A DNA stretch of 5,335 nt. It comes from Campylobacter sp. Its GTDB lineage: Bacteria; Campylobacterota; Campylobacteria; Campylobacterales; Campylobacteraceae. Location: NCBI GenBank assembly GCA_017506845.1, contig JAFVMP010000220.1, positions 1 through 5,335 of the forward strand, written 5' to 3'. Position numbers and translations under genes: made by a program. Positions 1 to 5,335 of the stretch are shown here, one piece after another; the first letter of the stretch is position 1, and every line of letters starts with the position of its first letter. The notes below the pieces were generated by a model. The model had not been told where the DNA came from, made no database searches, and saw nothing but the letters and a program-made list of their open reading frames with translations.

Positions 1-612
1 AGTCATAATCGCTGCAAAAATAAAAATTCCAACTACAGCATATCTAAAAAATCTCTTTAAACTCTCATCAGTAATCATACCAATCTTAGCTAAAAAAAAT
101 GTAACAACTGGTAGCTCAAAGCTAATCCCAAACGCAACTACAATTTTGGTAAAAAATCCTACATAATCTCCAATGCTAGGAAGTGCTTGAAATAATGTTC
201 CACCAAAATTTATAAGAAATGCAAAACCAACTGGAACTACAAAATAGTAGCAAAATGCAGCTCCTACGGCAAACATAACTGTAGCACTTAATACAAACGG
301 TATTACATATTTTTTCTCATTTTCATATAATCCTGGAGCGACAAATAGCCAAAATTGCCAAAAGATTATAGGCAATGCAAGCAAAAGCCCAGCAAAAAAT
401 GCTACTTTCATCGCTGTAAAAAATGGTTCAGCTACTTGGGTAAATATGATGTTGCTACTATCTGGCAATACAGCCTTAAGTGGCGCAGTCATAAAATCAA
501 GCAAAGGCGCCCAAAAATTAAAACATATGATAAAACATACTATAACTGATAATGCACTAATTAACAAACGCTTTCTAAGCTCGATTAAATGCGGTCTTAA
601 ATCTTCAAACAT
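1..612 (-). CDS. tatC: Sec-independent (twin-arginine) protein translocase subunit TatC, 3' end missing
   Basis: TatC is the multi-spanning inner-membrane core of the Tat translocase; with TatB it binds twin-arginine signal peptides of folded exported proteins. The frame is open for 204 codons from the ATG at 612 to the left edge; the family is usually about 240-260 residues, so the end of helix 5, helix 6 and the C-terminus are missing. Visible hallmarks: the cytoplasmic N-terminal HLIELRKRL (residues 8-16), the EPFF periplasmic segment (62-65), VAPGLYENEKK (91-101), whose Glu99 matches the signal-peptide-contacting Glu103 of E. coli by motif position, and FGISFELPV (161-169), whose Glu166 matches E. 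coli Glu170. Hydrophobic spans lie near 15-35, 67-91, 104-128, 150-174 and from 190 onward. The start overlaps the tatB stop by one base (TAATG), and a GAGG ribosome binding site lies four bases upstream inside tatB (617-620). Nothing is broken in the visible part. It is absent from simple ORF scans only because no stop lies in the window. Confidence 0.96.
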   Translation of the reverse strand, partial: MFEDLRPHLIELRKRLLISALSVIVCFIICFNFWAPLLDFMTAPLKAVLPDSSNIIFTQVAEPFFTAMKVAFFAGLLLALPIIFWQFWLFVAPGLYENEKKYVIPFVLSATVMFAVGAAFCYYFVVPVGFAFLINFGGTLFQALPSIGDYVGFFTKIVVAFGISFELPVVTFFLAKIGMITDESLKRFFRYAVVGIFIFAAIMT

Positions 613-1160
613 TATGCCTCTTTTGTGTTTTGAATTTCATTTTTTAGCTCTTTTTGGTTAGAATTTAGGTTGCTATTTATGCTATTTAATGAGCTTAAAT
701 TTGGTTTTGGAGGATTGCTTATATTGGCTGGATTATCAGTTATTGTATTTTTAGGTTGTTGTGATTGATCTTCTTCATCATTAAAGTCAAAACCAGCATT
801 TAATTTATTTATAGGATTTAAATTTGATATCTCATTTTGGATATCAGCTAGTGATTTGTGTGTTGAACCTGCTATATTAGTTACATTGCTTTTTAACTCA
901 TCAAGCTCTTCAAATGTTAGCTTTTTTCTTACTCCATCTATGCCGCTAGTTAAGCTATCTTTATACTTTTTAGCATCCTCTTTTAATTCAGCTATTTTTA
1001 TCTCTTGTTCAAATGTGCTTTTAGCTCCATTTATAGTTTGTTTAAATATCTTAAAAAACTTTGCTATATTAACCATCGCACTTGGTAGTTTATCAGGACC
1101 TAAGACTATTACAGCAACAATGGCGACTATTAATATTTCACCGATTCCCATTCCTAGCAT
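612..1160 (-). CDS. tatB: Sec-independent protein translocase subunit TatB
   Basis: TatB partners TatC in the twin-arginine signal receptor complex of the inner membrane. The 182-residue product begins with one membrane span, about residues 5-21, carrying the TatB-type polar Glu8. The Gly21-Pro22 hinge follows, with LGPDKLP at 20-26, then an amphipathic helix to about residue 48. Residues ~50-120 are charged and predicted helical. The tail from ~130 is low-complexity, rich in Asn, Ser, Gln, Pro and Lys, as is common and poorly conserved in TatB. TatA is the paralogous alternative, but TatA normally has a Phe-Gly after its span and is shorter; Glu8 plus direct coupling to tatC favour TatB. The start at Met1 (1160) is preferred over Met4 (1151) because AGGA (1167-1170) sits six bases upstream of Met1, whereas the AGGA before Met4 abuts it with no spacing. 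No tatA is present here; Campylobacter tatA is usually encoded elsewhere. Confidence 0.94.
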   Translation of the reverse strand: MLGMGIGEILIVAIVAVIVLGPDKLPSAMVNIAKFFKIFKQTINGAKSTFEQEIKIAELKEDAKKYKDSLTSGIDGVRKKLTFEELDELKSNVTNIAGSTHKSLADIQNEISNLNPINKLNAGFDFNDEEDQSQQPKNTITDNPANISNPPKPNLSSLNSINSNLNSNQKELKNEIQNTKEA

Positions 1161-1190
1161 AAAAATTCCTAAATTTAAATTTAAGCTAGT

Positions 1191-1229
1191 ATTCTACAAT
1201 TTTTTTGCTTAATAGATATTGATTTTATA
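1191..1229 (-). promoter_or_regulatory. Possible tatBC promoter(s)
   Basis: Between the rpsO terminator and tatB there are two weak -10 candidates on the minus strand: TAGAAT (1196 to 1191, preceded by TTG) about 30 bases upstream of the tatB start, and TATAAA (1229 to 1224). Neither has a recognisable -35, which is normal for the campylobacterial vegetative sigma factor. A promoter here is expected because a terminator separates rpsO from tatB. The region is very AT-rich, so chance matches are likely and the exact site is uncertain. Confidence 0.35.
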
Positions 1230-1241
1230 GTATATAGAAGT

Positions 1242-1264
1242 AAAAAGCCCTAAAAAAAGGGCTT
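1242..1264 (-). terminator. Rho-independent terminator of rpsO
   Basis: Read on the minus strand, a perfect 7-bp stem AAGCCCT / AGGGCTT (plus-strand arms 1258-1264 and 1245-1251) encloses a six-base T loop and runs into TTTTT at 1246-1242, partly shared with the stem end. It begins five bases after the rpsO stop codon. The tract favours minus-strand termination; the plus strand has no T-run after the stem. It separates rpsO from the downstream tatBC pair, though the short U-tract may allow some readthrough. Confidence 0.85.
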
Positions 1265-1269
1265 ATGAA

Positions 1270-1542
1270 TTATTTATCTCTTAGACCTAGTTCAGCTATT
1301 AATTTAGTATAAGTTTCATATTTAGTAGCTTTTAGGTATTTTAGTAGTCTTTTGCGACGACCAACTAGTTTTAATAGACCTAATCTTGAGCTAAAGTCTT
1401 TTTTATTTACTTTTAGGTGTTCTGTTAGTTCTGCTATTCTTGTGCTTAGCAGTGCAATTTGAACTTCTGAAGAGCCTGTGTCTCCACTTTTTCTAGCAAA
1501 TTTTGCAACTATTTGAGCTTTTTTAGCCGTATCTAAAGCCAT
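1270..1542 (-). CDS. rpsO: 30S ribosomal protein S15
   Basis: S15 is a primary 16S rRNA-binding protein of the small-subunit platform, contacting the three-way junction of helices 20-22 and the bridge to the 50S subunit. The 90-residue product matches the usual length of 88-90. It carries the family hallmarks [12 protein letters not shown] (21-32), HLKVNKKD (42-49) with the rRNA-contacting His42, Asp49 and Ser52, and the basic stretch [17 protein letters not shown] (54-70). The frame is open upstream to an ATG at 1671, but the start at 1542 is chosen because AGGAGG lies seven bases upstream (1549-1554), MALDTAKK begins the family alignment, and the extra 43 residues would cross the promoter. 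It is followed at once by a terminator. Elsewhere rpsO commonly precedes pnp; here it lies beside tatB and is divergent from ileS. Confidence 0.97.
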   Translation of the reverse strand: MALDTAKKAQIVAKFARKSGDTGSSEVQIALLSTRIAELTEHLKVNKKDFSSRLGLLKLVGRRKRLLKYLKATKYETYTKLIAELGLRDK

Positions 1543-1553
1543 ATTTGACCTCC

Positions 1554-1578
1554 TGAGCGGTATATAAAATTGAGCGGT
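1554..1578 (-). repeat. 8-bp direct repeat in the rpsO leader
   Basis: ACCGCTCA occurs twice on the minus strand, at 1578-1571 and 1561-1554, start to start 17 bases. The first copy covers the predicted transcription start; the second ends where the AGGAGG ribosome binding site begins. The G+C-rich units stand out in an AT-rich region. S15 represses its own translation in several bacteria through differing leader structures, so a regulatory role is possible, but no obvious hairpin or pseudoknot was recognised here. Confidence 0.5.
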
Positions 1579-1579
1579 G

Positions 1580-1588
1580 ATTATATCA
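1580..1588 (-). promoter_or_regulatory. rpsO promoter, extended -10
   Basis: The minus strand reads TGATATAAT (1588 to 1580), a perfect extended -10 (TGn plus TATAAT). It would start transcription near 1573, giving a leader of about 30 bases before the rpsO ATG. The position 17 bases further upstream shows no -35 match, typical of Campylobacter sigma-70 promoters. A second TATAAT without TG lies at 1644 to 1639 and could be an additional upstream promoter. Confidence 0.75.
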
Positions 1589-1623
1589 TAATAATCAAAA
1601 AGTTTGCTTAAAAATAGCATTTG

Positions 1624-1667
1624 ATAGATTAAATTTGAATTATAAAAATTTATATAGATTAAATTTG
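1624..1667. repeat. 14-bp perfect direct repeat between divergent promoters
   Basis: ATAGATTAAATTTG is present at 1624-1637 and again at 1654-1667, exactly 30 bases apart start to start, close to three helical turns. Each unit contains the self-complementary AAATTT. The nearer copy lies about 50-57 bases upstream of each predicted transcription start (rpsO to the left, ileS to the right). It could be a pair of operator or activator sites serving both genes, an UP-like element, or a chance duplication in AT-rich DNA. The rest of intergenic 1543-1736 holds only the two promoters, the rpsO leader repeat and the two ribosome binding sites. Confidence 0.5.
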
Positions 1668-1697
1668 GCAATTTTTACTTAAGTTTTATATACTTTT

Positions 1698-1706
1698 TGC
1701 TAAAAT
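1698..1706 (+). promoter_or_regulatory. ileS promoter, extended -10
   Basis: TGCTAAAAT is an extended -10 (TGn plus TAAAAT, one mismatch from TATAAT), placing the start of transcription near 1713 and leaving a leader of only about 24 bases. It is preceded by a T-rich stretch and has no clear -35. The leader contains the AAAAAATTTTTT palindrome (1708-1719) and the AAAGG ribosome binding site (1726-1730), six bases before the ATG. Confidence 0.65.
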
Positions 1707-1736
1707 CAAAAAATTTTTTACTATTAAAGGTGTTAT

Positions 1737-4490
1737 ATGGATTATAAAGATACTCTTTTGTTGCCGGTTACTGATTTTGCAATGAGAGGCAATTTGCCAC
1801 AAAATGAACCAGCAAGATACGCAAAATGGGATAAAAATAGAGTCTATGATAAGATGAAAAAAGCTCGTCAAAATGCATCTGCGAGTTTTAATATTCATGA
1901 TGGCCCACCATATGCAAATGGTCACCTTCACATAGGTCACGCATTAAATAAAATTTTAAAAGATATAATAGTTAAAACTCACTACTTTTTTGGAGAGAGT
2001 GTTAGATTTACGCCAGGATGGGATTGTCATGGATTGCCAATTGAACAGCAAGTAGAGATGAAACTTGGTGATAAAAAAAAGAGTATGAGTACCGCAGCTA
2101 TTAGAAGTGAGTGTAGAGACTGGGCTAGTGAATTTATAGAGATTCAAAAAGCTGAGTTTAAATCTCTTGGCGTCATAGGGGATTGGGAAGATCCATATAT
2201 GACGATGAAATTTAAATTTGAAGCAAATATATATAGAACCCTATGCGAAGTGGCTAAAAATGGTCTTTTAATAGAAAGAAGTAAGCCTGTATTTTGGAGC
2301 TGGGCGGCTAAGAGCGCGCTTGCTGAGGCTGAAGTAGAGTATGCTGATAAAGAAGATTATAGTCTATATGTAGCTTTTGAATTATCAAAATCAGCATCTA
2401 AAGCAATAGGAGTTGAAGATGCTAAAGCAGTAATATGGACTACTACTCCATGGACATTAGTAGCTAATCAAGCAATTAGTTTAAATCCAAATGAAATTTA
2501 CTGCATTACAAAAGAGAAGTTAATTTTTGCTAAGCCGTTACTTGAGGTTTTAGTGGCTCAAGGCATTACAAGTGGAGAGATTATCAGTGAGTTTAATTCG
2601 CAAAAATTAGAAAATTTACACGCTATAAATCCACTTAATGGCAGAGAGTCTAAATTTATTCTTGGCGAGCATGTCTTAATGGATGGCGGTACTGGGTTAG
2701 TCCATACTGCACCTGGTCATGGAGAAGATGATTATTTTGCTAGTCTTAGATATGGTATAGAGGTTATAATGCCAGTTGATGAGGCTGGGCTATATGATGA
2801 GACGCTAAAACATAATGGCTTATTGCCAGCAGATGTTGTAGATGAGTTTATAGGTATGCATATATTTAAAGCTAATGAGAAAATTATAGAGCTTTTAGGC
2901 GATGCAGTAGTTAAAGTAAGTAAATTTACTCACAGCTATCCATTTTGCTGGAGAACGCATAAGCCTGTAATTTATAGAGCAACAAAGCAGTGGTTTATTG
3001 CTATGGATGAGCCAAAATTAAGCGGTAAAACTCTGCGTCAGACCGCTCTTGAGGCATTAAATAGTGTGAAATTTTATCCAGAAGCTGGGATTAAAAGAAT
3101 ATCATCAATGATAGAAAATCGTCCAGATTGGTGTATTAGTCGTCAGCGTGATTGGGGTGTGCCAATTGCATTTTTTAGGATTAAATCTACCAAAGAAGTT
3201 ATTTTTGATAGTGAAATTTTAGATCATATAGCTAAGATTTTTGATGAAAAAGGTGCTGATGCTTGGTGGAGTATGAGTATTGATGAGCTATTGCCTAATG
3301 GGTGCAAATTTAAGGCTGATGAATTAGAAAAAGTTAGCGATATTTTAGATGTTTGGTTTGATAGTGGCTCAACTTGGAATGCTGTGTTAAATAGCGGTGA
3401 TTATGACGCTGGCCAATATAGTGCTAGTATGTATCTTGAAGGAAGCGACCAGCATCGTGGGTGGTTTCAAAGTTCGCTACTATTAAGCTGTGCTGTAAAT
3501 GAAAAAGCACCATATAAAAGCGTATTAACTCATGGATTTACTGTAGATAAAAATGGTGAAAAGATGAGTAAATCCAAAGGCAATGTAATCGCTCCAGATG
3601 CAGTTGCTAAGGAATTTGGTGTTGAGATCTTGCGTCTATGGGTTAGTTTAAGTGATTATTCAAGTGATCTAAAAATAGGCAATGATATCTTAAAACAAGT
3701 AGCTGAGCAGTATAGAAAGATTAGAAATACTATAAGATTTTTACTAGCCAATATTAGCGATTTAAAAGAATTTAATTATGAATTTGGCTTGCTAGATAGA
3801 TGGATTTTAGGCAAGGCAAGTGCGTGCTTTAATGAAGTTAGTAGCTGCTTTAAAAATTATGAGTATTCAAAAGGATTTAATATTTTATTAAATTTCTTAA
3901 GTGGTGATTTAAGTGGCATTTATCTAGATATATGCAAGGATAGATTATACTGCGATGCCGCAAATAGCACTAAAAGAGCAAGTTCTCAAACTGCTATGGC
4001 TTTAATAACTAAGGCGCTTTTACCACTTATTGCTCCAACTCTTACATATACAGTAGATGAGGTTATGGAGTATGCACCTAGCATAATCAAAGATGGCAAA
4101 AGCGATGTTTTTGATCTAGTTTATGAACCAATTAAATTTGATAGTGTAATTGATGATACATTGCTTAGAGAGAGTAAAGAGAAATTTAATGAAATTATTG
4201 ACAATCTAAAAAAAGATAAGCTAATTAAAGCTACTTTAGAATTAGAAATTCAAACTAGCAGTGATTCTATATTGGCTCTTGATAAAGATGAAGTAGCTGA
4301 TTGGTATATGGTAAGTAATTTTGGAGTATTTAGAGTTGATAGTGATATTTTAGCTGAGTTTGTAGTGGGTGATAATAGATTCGTTGTGGCTCGTTCGGCT
4401 AAATTTAAATGCCCTAGATGCTGGAAATTTAGCGCTCAAAGTGATGAGTGTCTATGTCCTAGATGTGCTGAGGTGATGAGTGCTAACTGA
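1737..4490 (+). CDS. ileS: Isoleucyl-tRNA synthetase (class I, bacterial IleS1 type)
   Basis: This cytoplasmic enzyme charges tRNA-Ile with isoleucine using ATP and hydrolyses mischarged Val-tRNA-Ile. The 917 residues match the usual bacterial length (about 910-940) and the gene is intact. Motifs in order: HIGH at 65-68 within [10 protein letters not shown]; the CP1 editing domain with the Thr-rich [11 protein letters not shown] (234-244) and [16 protein letters not shown] (318-333), including the acidic residues of the editing pocket; WFDSGSTW (540-547) and [10 protein letters not shown] (569-578) of the catalytic core; and KMSKS at 609-613. A helical anticodon-binding domain follows from about residue 650. 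The C-terminus ends in a four-cysteine zinc site, CPRC (892-895) and CPRC (907-910), which tRNA charging requires in E. coli IleRS. This zinc tail identifies the bacterial IleS1 type rather than the eukaryote-like, mupirocin-tolerant IleS2 type. AAAGG six bases before the ATG supports the start. Its last 11 bases overlap the next small ORF, suggesting a shared transcript with gatA. Confidence 0.98.
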   Translation: MDYKDTLLLPVTDFAMRGNLPQNEPARYAKWDKNRVYDKMKKARQNASASFNIHDGPPYANGHLHIGHALNKILKDIIVKTHYFFGESVRFTPGWDCHGLPIEQQVEMKLGDKKKSMSTAAIRSECRDWASEFIEIQKAEFKSLGVIGDWEDPYMTMKFKFEANIYRTLCEVAKNGLLIERSKPVFWSWAAKSALAEAEVEYADKEDYSLYVAFELSKSASKAIGVEDAKAVIWTTTPWTLVANQAISLNPNEIYCITKEKLIFAKPLLEVLVAQGITSGEIISEFNSQKLENLHAINPLNGRESKFILGEHVLMDGGTGLVHTAPGHGEDDYFASLRYGIEVIMPVDEAGLYDETLKHNGLLPADVVDEFIGMHIFKANEKIIELLGDAVVKVSKFTHSYPFCWRTHKPVIYRATKQWFIAMDEPKLSGKTLRQTALEALNSVKFYPEAGIKRISSMIENRPDWCISRQRDWGVPIAFFRIKSTKEVIFDSEILDHIAKIFDEKGADAWWSMSIDELLPNGCKFKADELEKVSDILDVWFDSGSTWNAVLNSGDYDAGQYSASMYLEGSDQHRGWFQSSLLLSCAVNEKAPYKSVLTHGFTVDKNGEKMSKSKGNVIAPDAVAKEFGVEILRLWVSLSDYSSDLKIGNDILKQVAEQYRKIRNTIRFLLANISDLKEFNYEFGLLDRWILGKASACFNEVSSCFKNYEYSKGFNILLNFLSGDLSGIYLDICKDRLYCDAANSTKRASSQTAMALITKALLPLIAPTLTYTVDEVMEYAPSIIKDGKSDVFDLVYEPIKFDSVIDDTLLRESKEKFNEIIDNLKKDKLIKATLELEIQTSSDSILALDKDEVADWYMVSNFGVFRVDSDILAEFVVGDNRFVVARSAKFKCPRCWKFSAQSDECLCPRCAEVMSAN

Positions 4491-4590
4491 ACCAGTTGGG
4501 GTTATGACTATAGTTGTTACAATTGCGGTTTTACTAGCCGTTACTGCTGTAGGAATAGTTTTGGTTAATATATATAAGGAGAAAGAGTGA
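4480..4590 (+). CDS. Small single-span membrane protein, function unknown
   Basis: A 36-codon ORF sits between ileS and gatA, starting with GTG inside the last codons of ileS (11-base overlap) and ending in a TGA that shares four bases (GTGA) with the gatA start. The GTG at 4480 is chosen because GAGG (4470-4473) lies exactly six bases upstream. An internal ATG at 4504 would give 28 residues but has only GGGG three bases before it. The product has a short polar N-terminus with Glu4-Pro5, one hydrophobic span of about 24 residues (6-31, rich in Val, Ile, Ala, Leu and Thr), and a charged tail, YKEKE. I recognise no domain. From memory, C. jejuni has a small uncharacterised gene (Cj1060c) at the same place between ileS and gatA, which would support a conserved gene; this was not checked. 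It may be a genuine membrane miniprotein, or mainly a coupling ORF feeding ribosomes to gatA. Confidence 0.72.
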   Translation: MLTEPVGVMTIVVTIAVLLAVTAVGIVLVNIYKEKE

Positions 4591-5335
4591 TAAGTCTAAA
4601 AGAGGCTATGAAGTTAAGTTCTAGCGATCTAGAGCTACTTCGTAAAGAGCTGATTAATAAAATAGAAAAAACTAAAGAGATAGGTGCATATGTTGAGCAA
4701 TTGACAAATAGTCCAATTGATGAGAGTTTTGCTGGTGTGCCAATTGCTATAAAAGATAATATTCAAGTAAAAAATTGGGCAATTACAAGCTGTTCAAAAA
4801 TTTTACAAGGCTATAAAGCACCATATAACGCAACTGTAATTGAGAAGCTAATCTTAGCTGGTTTAGCTCCATTTGGTAGAACAAATATGGATGAGTTTGC
4901 TATGGGAAGCACTACTGAGAGTTCATATTATGGTAGAACGCTAAATCCGCTTGATCACTCTAGAGTTCCAGGCGGAAGTAGTGGCGGAAGTGCTGCTGCT
5001 GTGGCTGCTGGTATTGCTATTGCAGCACTTGGAAGCGATACTGGTGGAAGTATTAGGCAGCCAGCTGCATTTTGTGGTTGCGTAGGATTTAAGCCTACAT
5101 ATGGAAGAGTTAGTAGATATGGACTAGGTGCATACTCTAGTAGTTTAGATCAGATTGGGCCAATTACGCAAAATGTAGAAGATGCTGCAATATTATATGA
5201 TGTTATTGCTGGACATGATAAACTAGATAGCACTAGTGCAAATGTAGATTTTACTCCAGTGGCTCCAAATTTAAATCCAAATAGAAAATTAAAAATAGCT
5301 GTAATTAAAAACTATGTTGATGAAGCAAGCGCTCC
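4587..5335 (+). CDS. gatA: Asp-tRNA(Asn)/Glu-tRNA(Gln) amidotransferase subunit A, 3' end missing
   Basis: GatA is the amidase subunit of GatCAB. It releases ammonia from glutamine, which GatB uses to turn misacylated Glu-tRNA-Gln into Gln-tRNA-Gln and Asp-tRNA-Asn into Asn-tRNA-Asn. The frame is open for 249 codons to the right edge, about half of the usual 450-490. The amidase-signature Ser-cisSer-Lys triad is complete: Lys56 in PIAIKDN, Ser131 in [11 protein letters not shown], and the nucleophile Ser155 in [10 protein letters not shown]. The intervals (75 and 24 residues) equal those of S. aureus GatA (Lys79, Ser154, Ser178, from memory). The GTG start at 4587 is supported by AAGGAG (4576-4581) five bases upstream and by the [11 protein letters not shown]-terminus, which resembles Campylobacter GatA; the next Met (residue 8) lies inside that conserved segment. 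It overlaps the small ORF by four bases, implying translational coupling. gatC and gatB are not in the window. Confidence 0.97.
   Translation, partial: MISLKEAMKLSSSDLELLRKELINKIEKTKEIGAYVEQLTNSPIDESFAGVPIAIKDNIQVKNWAITSCSKILQGYKAPYNATVIEKLILAGLAPFGRTNMDEFAMGSTTESSYYGRTLNPLDHSRVPGGSSGGSAAAVAAGIAIAALGSDTGGSIRQPAAFCGCVGFKPTYGRVSRYGLGAYSSSLDQIGPITQNVEDAAILYDVIAGHDKLDSTSANVDFTPVAPNLNPNRKLKIAVIKNYVDEASA

Noticed and set aside
355..661. Two short plus-strand ORFs opposite tatC and the tatB 3' end
   Set aside because: Both are antisense to conserved coding sequence, lack a family match, and have no convincing gene context.
612..1160. Calling this gene tatA instead of tatB
   Set aside because: Glu8 in the membrane span, the length of 182 residues, the lack of a TatA-type Phe-Gly hinge, and the one-base overlap with tatC all favour TatB.
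856..1212. 118-codon plus-strand ORF opposite tatB
   Set aside because: It is antisense to a well-supported tatB and shows no recognisable domain. Its hydrophobic look comes from reading the complement of Lys/Glu/Asn-rich codons.
1543..1671. N-terminal extension of rpsO to the in-frame ATG at 1671, giving 133 residues
   Set aside because: It would run across the extended -10 at 1580-1588 and the AGGAGG site. S15 is about 89 residues and aligns from MALDTAKK at 1542.
1708..1719. AAAAAATTTTTT palindrome as a terminator or operator
   Set aside because: It is an A-tract/T-tract with no loop and no G+C stem, lies at the ileS transcription start, and is expected by chance in AT-rich DNA.
1700..1736. 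T-box riboswitch controlling ileS
   Set aside because: The predicted leader is about 24 bases, far too short for a T-box, and T-boxes are essentially a Gram-positive feature.
1686..2147. Two short minus-strand ORFs over the ileS promoter and its 5' coding region
   Set aside because: Both lie opposite the conserved IleRS N-terminus including HIGH, and have no recognisable product.
4980..5030. GCT-rich stretch as a simple repeat
   Set aside because: It encodes the Ala-rich segment after the conserved GGSSGGS amidase motif of GatA, so protein constraint explains it.

Overview
The window is AT-rich (roughly one third G+C) core-genome sequence that looks like Campylobacter or a close campylobacterial relative. 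The evidence is the Campylobacter-like TatB, IleRS and GatA protein sequences, tight gene packing, promoters with a clear (extended) -10 but no recognisable -35, and A/T-rich codon use. This genus placement is inferred by recognition; no search was run. There are five recognisable genes, one small unrecognised gene, and no RNA gene, mobile element or CRISPR array.

Left half, minus strand, read right to left: rpsO (ribosomal protein S15, 1542 to 1270), a rho-independent terminator just after its stop, then tatB (1160 to 612) and tatC (612 to beyond base 1). tatB and tatC share one base (TAATG). They encode the twin-arginine-signal receptor complex of the inner membrane. tatC is cut by the left edge after 204 residues.

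Centre: a 194-base divergent intergenic region (1543-1736) separates rpsO from ileS. It holds a strong extended -10 for each direction, a perfect 14-bp direct repeat between the two promoters, and a perfect 8-bp direct repeat in the rpsO leader whose second copy abuts the ribosome binding site.

Right half, plus strand: ileS (isoleucyl-tRNA synthetase, 1737-4490), a 36-codon single-membrane-span ORF (4480-4590) that overlaps both neighbours, then gatA (amidotransferase subunit A, from 4587, cut by the right edge). The overlaps (11 and 4 bases) imply one transcript with coupled translation. ileS and gatA both supply charged tRNA: IleRS charges tRNA-Ile, and GatA releases the ammonia used to convert Glu-tRNA-Gln and Asp-tRNA-Asn.

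No new multi-gene system is visible. The items most worth a second look are the small membrane-protein ORF between ileS and gatA and the two repeat pairs in the rpsO/ileS intergenic region.
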